Shown here: in pieces, positions 35,539 through 45,025 of the stretch
Layout: each line of letters starts with the position of its first letter
Position numbering within the stretch: the stretch's first letter is position 1
NCBI GenBank assembly: GCA_944384535.1
Contig: CALWTS010000022.1
Coordinates: 35,023-99,022 of the forward strand
Reading direction: 5' to 3'
From: an uncultured Clostridia bacterium
GTDB lineage: Bacteria; Bacillota; Clostridia; Christensenellales; UBA1242
DNA length: 64,000 nucleotides
The notes under the pieces: generated by a model
Told to the model about the DNA's origin: nothing
Databases searched by the model: none
The model's input: the letters and a program-made list of their open reading frames with translations, nothing else
Translations under genes and position numbers: made by a program

Positions 35539-36265
35539 TTTTTTCTCCTAAACGTTGACGTAATGTTTCAAATACAACTATACCACAAGCAACAGAAGCA
35601 TTTAAAGAATTAATTTTTCCCATTAAAGGAAGTGAAATAACACTATCACAACAAGATAATATAGATTTCTTTATTCCAAAACCTTCTGAACCTATTACTA
35701 TAGCGATGTTTTGATTTAAATTCTTTTTATAAATATTTTCTCCACATGCCTCAGCTGCGTAAACCCATATATTTTGTTGTTTAAGTTCTTTAATTACATC
35801 TTTAAGATTTGTTACTTTAGCTATCATTATATTACTTATTGCACCAGTACTTGTCCTAATAACAGTTTCGTTTATTTGACAAGCTCTATTTTTAGGAATA
35901 ATGATTCCGTGAACACCAGCACATTCGCAAGATCTAATAATAGCCCCTAAATTATGAGGGTCTTCAATTCCATCTAATAAAATTATAAAATTTTTTTCAT
36001 TTTTTTTCTTGGCAATATTTAAAATTTCATCAAGAGATGAATATTGAAAGTCAACAGTTTCTGCGATATATCCTTGATGATGTCCTGTTTTAGATTTTTT
36101 ATCCAAAATATTTTTATTTAGAAATTCTAATTTTACTTTTTTTTGAGTTGCTAAATTAATAATCTCCTCTTTTCTAAATTTATAGTTTAAATCCACGTAA
36201 ATTTTATTAATTGTTAGATTATTATTTAAAGCTTCTTTAATTGCATTTTTACCTTCTAATAGCAT
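35528..36265 (-). CDS. rlmB: 23S rRNA 2'-O-methyltransferase RlmB (TrmH family)
   Basis: RlmB methylates the ribose of G2251 in 23S rRNA. The SPOUT signature blocks are present: LLDGIEDPHNLGAIIRSCECAG (from about residue 96), VIGSEGFGI and LPLMGKINSLNASVA. The N-terminal substrate-binding domain (GKNAIKEAL) is also visible. Length 245, normal. The start has AAAGGGTGA. It lies 60 nt downstream of mrnC and overlaps sigH. Confidence 0.94.
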   Translation of the reverse strand: MLLEGKNAIKEALNNNLTINKIYVDLNYKFRKEEIINLATQKKVKLEFLNKNILDKKSKTGHHQGYIAETVDFQYSSLDEILNIAKKKNEKNFIILLDGIEDPHNLGAIIRSCECAGVHGIIIPKNRACQINETVIRTSTGAISNIMIAKVTNLKDVIKELKQQNIWVYAAEACGENIYKKNLNQNIAIVIGSEGFGIKKSILSCCDSVISLPLMGKINSLNASVACGIVVFETLRQRLGEKNDR

Positions 36266-36325
36266 AAATTCACCCTTTAAGATAATTCTACAATTTTTTT
36301 TCTAAAAAGTCAATTAATAAATGTT

Positions 36326-36733
36326 TTACACATTTAAAGAAAGATTTAAAATATATTCCAATTTTTGTTTGTCACCTGATAAATACAAAAAACCTATAAG
36401 AATTTCAAAAGCTGTTGCAAACGAATAATCTGAATTAGTAGCATTTTTAGCATGATGTTTTGGTTTTGCATTTCTTCCTCTTCTTACAATATCTAATTCT
36501 TCTTCATTTAAAAAGGGAAGAATAAATTTTAAAGATTTTGCTTGACTGGAAGCTTTACAAAATTTTGATGCTAAAGAATGATAATTAGACATCTTATTTT
36601 GGGAATTTTCTTTTAAAATTTTTTCTCTTATGTAAAGAGTGTGGACACTATCTCCAATAAAAGCCAAAGGTAATAAATTAGTTTTTAATAAATTTTTTAG
36701 TAGATCTTTATTTTCGTTAAATTCGCAAAACAT
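36326..36733 (-). CDS. mrnC: Mini-ribonuclease 3
   Basis: A small RNase III domain without the dsRNA-binding domain, 135 residues. The catalytic motif LAFIGDSVHTLYIRE (E/D ligands) and the RRGRNAK and FATAFEILIGFLYL blocks are typical. Mini-III matures 23S rRNA ends in Bacillus. The start is preceded by AGGAG. The order mrnC, rlmB, sigH follows Bacillus, where cysS precedes mrnC; here ychF lies upstream and yacP is absent. Its own promoter is at 36783-36811. Confidence 0.93.
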   Translation of the reverse strand: MFCEFNENKDLLKNLLKTNLLPLAFIGDSVHTLYIREKILKENSQNKMSNYHSLASKFCKASSQAKSLKFILPFLNEEELDIVRRGRNAKPKHHAKNATNSDYSFATAFEILIGFLYLSGDKQKLEYILNLSLNV

Positions 36734-36782
36734 TAATACTCCTAAACATTAAATTAAATATTTAAAGAAAATCGACAAAAAT

Positions 36783-36811
36783 ATTATAACAAAATTTAAT
36801 AAATATATCAA
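36783..36811 (-). promoter_or_regulatory. Promoter of the mrnC-rlmB-sigH-metG group
   Basis: Minus strand TTGATA (36811-36806), 17 nt, TATAAT (36788-36783) with TG one base before it. It lies between the ychF terminator and mrnC. Confidence 0.82.
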
Positions 36812-36820
36812 TTTTTAAAT

Positions 36821-36854
36821 TGATAAAAAATAAAACGCAGAATTTCTGCGTTTT
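36821..36854 (-). terminator. Intrinsic terminator of ychF
   Basis: Perfect arms AAAACGCAGAA (36832-36842) and TTCTGCGTTTT (36844-36854) with a T-rich minus-strand tail; the ychF stop overlaps it. Confidence 0.88.
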
Positions 36855-37947
36855 AAATATTAAATCTAAATAAGATAACATCTCCATCTTGGACAATATA
36901 ATCTTTTCCTTCCATGCGTACTTTACCTTTTTCTTTTGCTTTGATATACGATCCCGCTTCAATTAAATCGTTATAAGAAACTACCTCTGCCTTGATAAAT
37001 CCTTTTTCAAAGTCAGTATGAATTTTACCTGCAGCAGCAGGGGCTTTTGTACCTTTTTTTATGGTCCAAGCTCTGACTTCTTTTTCTCCAGCAGTCAAGA
37101 AACTCATTAAACCTAAAAGATCATAGCTTGCACTTACAAGTTTTTCAAGACCACTTTCATTTATACCAAGTTCTTCTTTAAACATAGCTCTTTCATCATT
37201 AGGGAGTGATATAAGCTCTTCTTCAATTTTTGCAGACAAACAAATGACTTTTGAATTTTCTTTATCTGCAAAATCTTTTACAGCTTGGACAAATTTATTT
37301 TCTTTTTTGCTAATATCGTTTTCGCTAATATTAGCAACATAAATAACTGGTTTTGCTGTCAAAAGTTGTAAATTTTTCAATATTTTAAGTTCTTCTTCAT
37401 CTGTTATACTAATAGATCTTGCTGGAAGATTATTTTCAAGTGCTGATTTAATTTTTTCCATTAAATTTACACCTGAAATTAAGCTTTTATCACCAGTTTT
37501 AATTAATTTTGAATCTTTATCTAATTTTTTGGAGATTTGTTCAAGATCTGCTAATGCCAATTCTAGGTTGATTATTTCTATATCTCTTAAAGGATCTATA
37601 GAACCATTTACATGAATAATCTTTTCATCATCAAAACATCTTACAACATGAACGATAGCATCTACTTCACGGATATGACTTAAAAATTTATTACCAAGTC
37701 CTTCACCTTTGCTTGCACCAGCAACAAGACCAGCAATGTCTACAAATTCAATAGATGCTGGTGTAATTTTTTGTGTATTATAAAGTTTACCTAAAACTTC
37801 TAATCTATAATCAGGAACATCTACTATTCCTATATTGGGTTCGATAGTACAAAAAGGGTAGTTTGCACTTTCTGCTCCAGCATTAGTAATAGCATTAAAT
37901 AGAGTACTTTTTCCTACATTAGGAAGTCCTACAACACCAATTTTCAT
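36853..37947 (-). CDS. ychF: Redox-regulated ATPase YchF (Obg family)
   Basis: A universally conserved P-loop protein that prefers ATP over GTP and binds ribosomes. [13 protein letters not shown] is the G1 motif near residue 7, [19 protein letters not shown] is G3 and the TGS-like C-terminus ends in [16 protein letters not shown]. The G4-type motif is in the NISENDI region. Length 364 (family about 363). AAAGGATA supports the start. It is flanked by the terminators of the giant gene upstream and its own. Confidence 0.97.
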   Translation of the reverse strand: MKIGVVGLPNVGKSTLFNAITNAGAESANYPFCTIEPNIGIVDVPDYRLEVLGKLYNTQKITPASIEFVDIAGLVAGASKGEGLGNKFLSHIREVDAIVHVVRCFDDEKIIHVNGSIDPLRDIEIINLELALADLEQISKKLDKDSKLIKTGDKSLISGVNLMEKIKSALENNLPARSISITDEEELKILKNLQLLTAKPVIYVANISENDISKKENKFVQAVKDFADKENSKVICLSAKIEEELISLPNDERAMFKEELGINESGLEKLVSASYDLLGLMSFLTAGEKEVRAWTIKKGTKAPAAAGKIHTDFEKGFIKAEVVSYNDLIEAGSYIKAKEKGKVRMEGKDYIVQDGDVILFRFNI

Positions 37948-37967
37948 ATTATTTATCCTTTATTAAA

Positions 37968-38004
37968 TTTTAAGAGTCTAGCGAAGAATACTAAACTCTT
38001 AAAA
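37968..38004 (-). terminator. Putative terminator of the giant helical gene
   Basis: TTTTAAGAGT (37968-37977) pairs with ACTCTTAAAA (37995-38004), with further CTA/TAG pairing inside. It is close to the stop at 38011, but the T tail on the minus strand is short. Confidence 0.6.
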
Positions 38005-38010
38005 CAAATT

Positions 38011-41000
38011 TTATTCAATATCTTTGTCATTATTTGGCTCTTCTAAATTTTCTTCATCTTCTATTTCAACAGAACCAGCTTCATTTTCATTACTATATTC
38101 AGCTTCAGCTTCTTTTTGAGCAGCAAGTTCAATTTCTTTCTTTTTACGTTTTGAAACAAAACCAAAAAGAATAGAAAGATTATCTTTAAGAGCACTACGT
38201 GTTAATTTTTTATCTGTAGCTTGTTTTGTTTTGCCTTTCAATGATTCGGCATTTTCTTCTTTAACACCATATATTTTATTTCTTTGTTTTATTAATTCTC
38301 TTGAAAGTTTTGCTAAATCCTTCATCCTTTGTGTTGCTGTTCTAGTTTTTCTGATATTAGGATTATTCTTTCTAACATCACGAATTTCTGTGTATAATAT
38401 TTGTAATAAGTCATAAAGATCTTGATTTTCTCTATTATATAAGTCGATACCACTTCTTTGAAGAATATCAGTATCTCCTGCAGCAAAAGCTTTGAAAACG
38501 TTTTCTGCTTGACTATCTGACAATCCATAACTTGAAGCTAATGTTAACAAATAAGATGAAGCTTCTTTGATATTTGCAATTTCTTTATCAATAGCTTTTT
38601 TATAATCATAAGCACCTTCTTCGATACCTTTGGTTAAAGTTTTATTGTGCTGTTTTGCTAATATATCAAAATATTTAAAGTCTTCTTTAGTAAAATCTTT
38701 TTCGTTAAAGGTAATATTGTATTTATTTAGAGTAGTGGAATCTTTATTTGCTAAAGCTTCTATGATTTCTTGAACTTGTTCTGAAGTGAATTTAGCATCT
38801 CTTTCAGTTTCTGCAGCTGCTAGAATTTCTTTTAATTTATTACCAGTCTTAGCCATGTTTTTATTTATAAAATCAGCAGCTTTTTGATTATCTTTATAAA
38901 TATCAACATTTCCAATCAATTTTTTATCAGCACCTATAGTATCAATTAAAGTTTGGTCTTGTGGGCTGAAAACTAAAGATTCATTTTCAATATTAAAACT
39001 CTTAAGAATTTCGATATCTCCTTCAGCAAAAGCTGTCAATGCCCTTTCTACATCTTCATCTGAATATCCTTTTTCGGACAATGCTAATATAGCATTTATT
39101 TTTAAATTCAAGTCCTTACAATCCTCGTCATAAGACTCTAAATCAATTTCACCTAGCAAAGTATCTTGTTCATCTATGCTAGGGGCGATACTAGATTCTT
39201 CTAGATATTCAAGTCTACGTTTTTGTTTTTTGATTGCTTTATCGGTTGCAGAATTTATGTTGCTAGTTGTTTCAAAGGATGCAATAGCTTTTTCTTTTTC
39301 AACTTTTTCATCTTCTGTATAATGTGAATCCAAATCATCTAAAAATGTTAAAACTTCGTAAACAGGTTTTTCTACTACATTTCCGTCAGTATCTTTAATT
39401 TCAGTAATGGTGTATGGTAAATTTAATTCTTCAATAAACTCAGGATTTTGTTCAAAGAAATCTCTAAATTCTTTTTTGGCTCCATCATTATTTGCATCTT
39501 CAACAATTTTTTCCCATAAACCATTAAAAATCTTGGCTTTTTCAACGAAATCTGCTAGGTGATAAGTTCCTTCAACAAATTCTCTTTCGTATGAATTAGT
39601 TGTGTTATATAAGTCGGTTAAATATTGGATATTTTGGTCAAATTCTGCTAATTTATTATTTGCAATCATTGTAAATCCAAAACTTTGTTCGTAATTATCA
39701 AAAGCTGTAGCAATATCTTCAGGTTTTTTCGAACCATCAGCTAGTGTAGATTTAACGAAATCAACAATTTCAAATTCTTTTTTGCTAACAGTTGATTTAC
39801 CAATGTTAATTTCAGTAGTTTTAAAAGGAAGATTCAATTCTTGTAAAAATTTATTGTTATCTTGACAGAATTTAATAAATTCAGTTGGATCCCCATTTTT
39901 TGCCAATTCCCAAGTTCTATGGAATTCATCATTTTTTTCTTTAAATTCTTCTCGTTTTCTCTTTTGTTCAGCAATATTGAGAGCTTCGGAATCTTTATCA
40001 GTTAAATCTCTTCTTGCATTAAATTCTCTTTTTCCTTCATCAACATATTTTAATGATTCTTCATAGGATTTTTGATCTAGACCAAATTTTTCCAACATGC
40101 TTTCTATAAATTTGCTACCTGTGATATTTGGATTTTTGTTTTGTGCGAGTTCTAATTCTGAAATAAATCTTTCTCTATCAATTCCAAATCTATCGACAAG
40201 AAGTTCTAAAACAGAGGAATAAGAAGGTTCTTGAGGATGTCTTAAATCATATTTAGCTTGATTATATTCAGCTTGAACGAAAGGAATTCCATATTTTCCT
40301 CTTGTGAGAGAGAGTGTTTCGTGAAGTGAAGATAACTCTCTTTCACTTCTAGCATTGTAGCAATCAATTAATCTCTCCGACTCTTCGGATATTTCAGAAG
40401 TATCAGCAGAAGCATAGTTGCCATTTTCTTTACAAAATTGCTCAAGAAATTCTTTATAAGTTGGTCCATTTGGTTCAACCTTTTTGTTTCCAAGAGTTTC
40501 AATAATAATTTCTTTTAGAAGTTCTGCACTAGATTTGTCTTTTCCTTTGTTGTCTTCAACATATTTTCTAAATATTTTTTGTTGTTCAGGAGAAAACCTA
40601 GCCAACAAATCTTCAAAAGATTTTTGATTTTTTACTTCAGTTAAAACCGTTTCTCTAGATTTTTTAAATTCTTCAGCGGAATATTCTTTTCCACCTCTTC
40701 CTGCTGCATATTTATGAATATTACCTATTATAGCTTGATTTAGAGTTCCGTTTACATTTGCAACAACATATCTTTTAATTCTATCATAAAATTTTAATCT
40801 TTTTTCTTTTACAATAGGATCTGTTTCATTTGTTTTTACATCTTGTTCTAATCTATCAATTCTAACAAGAATTCTTGCAAAAGGTAAAAGCGATTTAGTC
40901 TGTTCATCACTAGGTTTACCTTTATAAATCATTTTTGCCAAATAATTTACTTTTTTTGCTAATAATTTACCAGCTTCACTATTAGGATTATTAAAAGAAG

Positions 41001-44000
41001 ATCTTGGAAGGAGGGGATCAAGCTGTTCAAATGATTTTTCAAAATCGCTGATTTTTCTTGTTAAATTTGATGTTTGAATTTGTTGATTTTCAACATCTAA
41101 AACGGCATCATAAAGTTTTTTAGCTTGACGGTATTCAGAAATTTCCTTTTTTAATTGAGGATTTTTAGATAAATCAATTTCTTTATTTGTTGCTTTATCT
41201 CTTAAAACGTTATTACCACGACTATCGTAATGTAATGAATATTTTGCCTCAAAAGAAATTACAATAGGTTCAACAAGTCTTTTAGCTACTTTAACATATG
41301 TGTTATTGCTATTAAAATTGTTAACATTATCAATAGGGGGAAGTATAGATGAAACATCCGTTCCACTTTTATACATTTCGCCAACCTTACTAGCAACGCC
41401 ATAAGATTCTGCTTCGGCATAGAATGTTTCAAGAGCTCCAGCCAAGTTTTTAGCATGTGATTTTCCTGTTTTTGCTTTTGGTTCTTCAAAGAATTCATCT
41501 AACAATCCAGACAAATTGTCGTCAACTTCTTTTTCTTTGTCTGAAAGTCTATCCTGTCTAGTTGCTTTAGCTGTTTCATCTCTATCACGTAATTGTTCAA
41601 TTTGTTTAGCAGAGCTAGAGTTACTATAAAATCCAAACGTATAATCTTTCAAATAATCATCAACTGCTTTAGTATAATCTTCATCAGTTTTTAAAACATA
41701 ATCTTTTTCATCAGCAGTTAAGTCGCGAATAGCGATAGCAAAAGTCTCTTGTTCATTGACAGAATCTATTTTTTCTACATTTTCTTTGGCAATATCTTTT
41801 ATAGAATCTATTGAAGATTTAATTTTGGTACCATGTTGTTCAAGAATTTCCATGATACCAACTCTTTCTTCTTCAGGAATCTTATCTAGGATGGCAGTTA
41901 TTTGTCTATGTGATATTTCATCTTGAACAGAATAATGTTTTAATATTGTGCCGCCATAACGTTCAAAAATCTTTTTACGTTGTTCAGGTGTAATGTTAGG
42001 GTAGTCAAGAACTCTAGAAATTCTATCCTCATCAATTTCTTTATCAGAGCAACTGAGGTAAACTTTTTGTTCTCTATAAAGACGTCTTTCATTTCCTTGA
42101 GCTTCGTGGGCAATAGACATTTTTTCAATAAACTCATTAAGTTGAACTTGATTTCTAGGATCAAACATTGCCGCAATTCTCATGCGATCTTGAGGTGGAA
42201 CTTGTTCAAAATTTGTATCAATGAAATTTTTTATAAGAAGCTGTCTTTTTTCAAGGTCTTTTTCAAAGTTTATTTCTTTCATTTGAGCAATTAAACCTTG
42301 AGTTTTAGAACCATCAGGTTGAACAACACCTTCTCTAATTGAATATCCATCCATTGATTGAAGTTTTTCAAAGTTAGAAGTAGCTTGTTGATTTTGTGAA
42401 TTTTCATCTTCTACAACAAAACCAACTCCGTACTTGTTATATAAATCAGAGAACTCTTTAGCAACAGCATTACCACCATTTTCAATATTATTTTCTACTA
42501 AATTATTTACTTCTTTAAATTTTTCAGCGGTTAATTCGTGTAATTTGTCTAGTTCTTTTTCTTTAGCAAAAAAGTCATCTTCTAAAGTATCGTAATCTTC
42601 AAGTGATTCAAATTTTCTTTTTTCTCTTTCGTAAGGATTCCAAACAAATTTTTCTGACATAGCAGAAGTTACTGCTCCGACTCCAGTCATAACAGCTCCT
42701 AGGATAGCAAAAATTGCTCCCACACCTGGAATCATTGCACCAATCAAGAAGAAAAGCCCTAAACTCATAAGTGTATTGCCAGCAGCTTCAACACCTTTTT
42801 TGATATTTCTTTCAGATTTATTAACTACAGGTTCTGTAGAATCTTCTTCTTCTTCTTTTTCTTCTTCCTTTTTTTCTTCTTCAGGTTTTTTTTCTTCCTT
42901 TTTTTCTTCTTCAGTTTTTTTTTCTTCCTTTTTTTCCTCGGGTGGTACAGGTTTTTCGTTTTCGTCATCACCCTTATCTTTATCATTTTTAAAGTATTTA
43001 TCATGATAAATATTGTTGACAACAAAAAGTTTTTCTATAAGTATTTGTAATTCCTTATTGTTTGGAAGATTTTTACAAAATTCATTAAAATCTTTAAAAA
43101 ATTTATCAAATTTATCTGCTATTTGTTTAAAATTATTTGTAAATCTATTAAATGTTTTATAGATATCATTGATATTAGTATTTAATTCATTCAATTGATC
43201 TATTATTTCTTTTAAAGCAATCTTAATTTCTTCAGGTTGATTTTGGTAAAAAATGGTTATTTGTTGGTAAAATTCTATGAATAAATTGTAAAAGTTCGTC
43301 TCGTTTTCATCAGGTTTTTGAGATTCTGGGACAATTCCAACATAAACATTACAAATATTTACTATTTGGTCACCAAAATTATTAATTTCTACATTTTCTG
43401 TATGATTAACTCGGTAATCATTGAAAGTTTCGTAAAAATTAGTCAATTTTTCAGAAATATTTATTAAATTGTTTGTAATATTATTGTTTTCTTCATAAAT
43501 ATTTTTTACATCATTATGAATTTCTGTTAATTGATTATATACTTCTGTCAATGAATTTTTAATTTCTATCGATTGTTTATTGTAAAACTCTGTAAAACTA
43601 TTAAATAGATTAAAAATTAAAGTAATGATTTCAGGAGTAGGTGGTTCTGGTGGTTTTGTTTCATCTTCTTTTTCTTGTTCTGGTTTCGTTACAGAACTTT
43701 CTTTTATTTTGAAAATGATGTCGCTATAATTTCTAGCATCTTTTGGATAAAAGGTTAAGTCATTGCCATCATTAGTTTTTATCGTACTAGCATCCTTAGT
43801 ACTATCTGGAGTTAACGGATTACCTAAACAATCTTTTAAGATTTTTAAAAAGTTGGTGTTTGACTCTGAAATTGTCGAAGTTTCATCTTTAGAAATAGTG
43901 TTTAAATTAAAACCATAATAATTATTACCACATTCAAGTGACACCAAAGGACCTTCATTACTACTTTGAAGAAGGTATCCTGTACATTTTACGAAGGAAC

Positions 44001-44760
44001 CATTTTGGAAAAATAAAATATCTTGTCCACCTTTTGAGTTTGGTTGAGTGACAAAAATGTGAGGTTGAATGTTAGGATCTTCTCGATCTTTAAAATCCAT
44101 GGAGTGTATTGTAAATTTCCCTAGTGTTATGGAATTATTACCACGTATTTTTGATGCATATAAACCTATTAAATATGGAGGTACAGATTTTATGCTTTGG
44201 TAATCTTGAAAATATTCTCCACCATCATTAGTCTTTAAGAGGTTTTCAACAACATCATACTTCATATTTAAATCAATACAATTTTGATTTTCGGTAGAAT
44301 AATAATAAGACTTATCATCAAGGTCAATTCTAATATCAGTTGCTGAAGATGTAATCGTATAATTTTTACCATCAGTGGATCGTATTTTAATAATAAGTTC
44401 TTCTTCTTTTCCTTTTCCTTTACCTCTTGTTTCAAAAGAGATTGGACGACTTCTAGAACCTTTTCCAGGTTGAATATCAAAAACAAGGTCAGTTCCTTCT
44501 TTTTTTAAGCCAGGAAGATCGGTTAATAAGTTTCCATCTTTATCTTTGAAAATATCGGAAATATGAATTCTAACTTTTAATTTATCTCCTTCTCTATCAA
44601 TTGAAAAGATAGATTTTTGCTGTGTTGAACTATCGCCAAAAGGAAAAGTTCCTTTAAAATCAATTAGACTTCCATCTGAACCGTTTAAAGATTCATCCAT
44701 TGAAACGTTTTGATTAAGAATTTTTTCACCTATTTTTATTCTGTTTTGTACTGATGCCAT
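38011..44760 (-). CDS. Giant repeat-rich, mostly helical protein, 2249 residues
   Basis: I do not recognise a family. Start is the ATG at 44760, preceded by AGGAG; there is no signal peptide. In order: a beta-rich N-terminal region (about 1-380); a duplicated coiled segment (about 383-450 and 491-562; for example EFYNKQSIEIKNSLTEVYNQ versus QNQPEEIKIALKEIIDQ); a Lys/Glu low-complexity stretch (about 600-645); a Gly-rich membrane hairpin (about 660-698, GLFFLIGAMIPGVGAIF); then about 1550 residues of helical, charged sequence. Within this, two ELNLPxxxTEI units lie near 1640 and 1775, and three units near 1890, 1980 and 2065 share a Dxxxxx-AFAxGDxxIL pattern. It could be a cytoplasm-to-membrane scaffold. 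It has its own TTGACA-17-TATATT promoter, divergent from secA. Confidence 0.85.
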   Translation of the reverse strand: MASVQNRIKIGEKILNQNVSMDESLNGSDGSLIDFKGTFPFGDSSTQQKSIFSIDREGDKLKVRIHISDIFKDKDGNLLTDLPGLKKEGTDLVFDIQPGKGSRSRPISFETRGKGKGKEEELIIKIRSTDGKNYTITSSATDIRIDLDDKSYYYSTENQNCIDLNMKYDVVENLLKTNDGGEYFQDYQSIKSVPPYLIGLYASKIRGNNSITLGKFTIHSMDFKDREDPNIQPHIFVTQPNSKGGQDILFFQNGSFVKCTGYLLQSSNEGPLVSLECGNNYYGFNLNTISKDETSTISESNTNFLKILKDCLGNPLTPDSTKDASTIKTNDGNDLTFYPKDARNYSDIIFKIKESSVTKPEQEKEDETKPPEPPTPEIITLIFNLFNSFTEFYNKQSIEIKNSLTEVYNQLTEIHNDVKNIYEENNNITNNLINISEKLTNFYETFNDYRVNHTENVEINNFGDQIVNICNVYVGIVPESQKPDENETNFYNLFIEFYQQITIFYQNQPEEIKIALKEIIDQLNELNTNINDIYKTFNRFTNNFKQIADKFDKFFKDFNEFCKNLPNNKELQILIEKLFVVNNIYHDKYFKNDKDKGDDENEKPVPPEEKKEEKKTEEEKKEEKKPEEEKKEEEKEEEEDSTEPVVNKSERNIKKGVEAAGNTLMSLGLFFLIGAMIPGVGAIFAILGAVMTGVGAVTSAMSEKFVWNPYEREKRKFESLEDYDTLEDDFFAKEKELDKLHELTAEKFKEVNNLVENNIENGGNAVAKEFSDLYNKYGVGFVVEDENSQNQQATSNFEKLQSMDGYSIREGVVQPDGSKTQGLIAQMKEINFEKDLEKRQLLIKNFIDTNFEQVPPQDRMRIAAMFDPRNQVQLNEFIEKMSIAHEAQGNERRLYREQKVYLSCSDKEIDEDRISRVLDYPNITPEQRKKIFERYGGTILKHYSVQDEISHRQITAILDKIPEEERVGIMEILEQHGTKIKSSIDSIKDIAKENVEKIDSVNEQETFAIAIRDLTADEKDYVLKTDEDYTKAVDDYLKDYTFGFYSNSSSAKQIEQLRDRDETAKATRQDRLSDKEKEVDDNLSGLLDEFFEEPKAKTGKSHAKNLAGALETFYAEAESYGVASKVGEMYKSGTDVSSILPPIDNVNNFNSNNTYVKVAKRLVEPIVISFEAKYSLHYDSRGNNVLRDKATNKEIDLSKNPQLKKEISEYRQAKKLYDAVLDVENQQIQTSNLTRKISDFEKSFEQLDPLLPRSSFNNPNSEAGKLLAKKVNYLAKMIYKGKPSDEQTKSLLPFARILVRIDRLEQDVKTNETDPIVKEKRLKFYDRIKRYVVANVNGTLNQAIIGNIHKYAAGRGGKEYSAEEFKKSRETVLTEVKNQKSFEDLLARFSPEQQKIFRKYVEDNKGKDKSSAELLKEIIIETLGNKKVEPNGPTYKEFLEQFCKENGNYASADTSEISEESERLIDCYNARSERELSSLHETLSLTRGKYGIPFVQAEYNQAKYDLRHPQEPSYSSVLELLVDRFGIDRERFISELELAQNKNPNITGSKFIESMLEKFGLDQKSYEESLKYVDEGKREFNARRDLTDKDSEALNIAEQKRKREEFKEKNDEFHRTWELAKNGDPTEFIKFCQDNNKFLQELNLPFKTTEINIGKSTVSKKEFEIVDFVKSTLADGSKKPEDIATAFDNYEQSFGFTMIANNKLAEFDQNIQYLTDLYNTTNSYEREFVEGTYHLADFVEKAKIFNGLWEKIVEDANNDGAKKEFRDFFEQNPEFIEELNLPYTITEIKDTDGNVVEKPVYEVLTFLDDLDSHYTEDEKVEKEKAIASFETTSNINSATDKAIKKQKRRLEYLEESSIAPSIDEQDTLLGEIDLESYDEDCKDLNLKINAILALSEKGYSDEDVERALTAFAEGDIEILKSFNIENESLVFSPQDQTLIDTIGADKKLIGNVDIYKDNQKAADFINKNMAKTGNKLKEILAAAETERDAKFTSEQVQEIIEALANKDSTTLNKYNITFNEKDFTKEDFKYFDILAKQHNKTLTKGIEEGAYDYKKAIDKEIANIKEASSYLLTLASSYGLSDSQAENVFKAFAAGDTDILQRSGIDLYNRENQDLYDLLQILYTEIRDVRKNNPNIRKTRTATQRMKDLAKLSRELIKQRNKIYGVKEENAESLKGKTKQATDKKLTRSALKDNLSILFGFVSKRKKKEIELAAQKEAEAEYSNENEAGSVEIEDEENLEEPNNDKDIE
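42842..42945 (-). repeat. Lys/Glu low-complexity repeat within the giant gene
   Basis: Tandem imperfect units of CTTCTT-rich DNA encode runs of EEKKEEKK. It joins the N-terminal coiled region to the membrane hairpin and could vary in length by slippage in multiples of 3. Confidence 0.8.
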
Positions 44761-44794
44761 AAACACTCCTAAATAAAACAATTTAATCACTAAT

Positions 44795-44823
44795 AATATA
44801 CCATTAAATGAGTTTGTTGTCAA
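44795..44823 (-). promoter_or_regulatory. Promoter of the giant helical gene
   Basis: Minus strand TTGACA (44823-44818), 17 nt, TATATT (44800-44795); 34 nt upstream of the ATG at 44760. Confidence 0.85.
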
Positions 44824-44971
44824 GCAAAGATAGTATCAAAAGAGATATTGTTTTCAGTAATATTGGTTAAGAATGAGGAAAATAAATTGTCGTAATTTGA
44901 AAAAAATTTTTAAATATTATTTCAATTTTTGTTTATATAAAGTTTTTATTAAATTTAAACTGATAAACATT

Positions 44972-44999
44972 TTGATATTTTGAAAAAATTTGTTAAAAT
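44972..44999 (+). promoter_or_regulatory. secA promoter
   Basis: TTGATA (44972-44977), 16 nt, TAAAAT (44994-44999), extended by TG one base earlier. The gap 44824-45025 holds only the two divergent promoters and AT-rich DNA. Confidence 0.65.
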
Positions 45000-45025
45000 A
45001 GAGGTAATTTGGTTAAGGAGATAAA

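Noticed and set aside
42776-43006. Plus-strand Ser/Phe-rich ORF opposite the Lys/Glu repeat of the giant gene
   Set aside because: It is the antisense reading of a CTTCTT low-complexity repeat and has no binding site.
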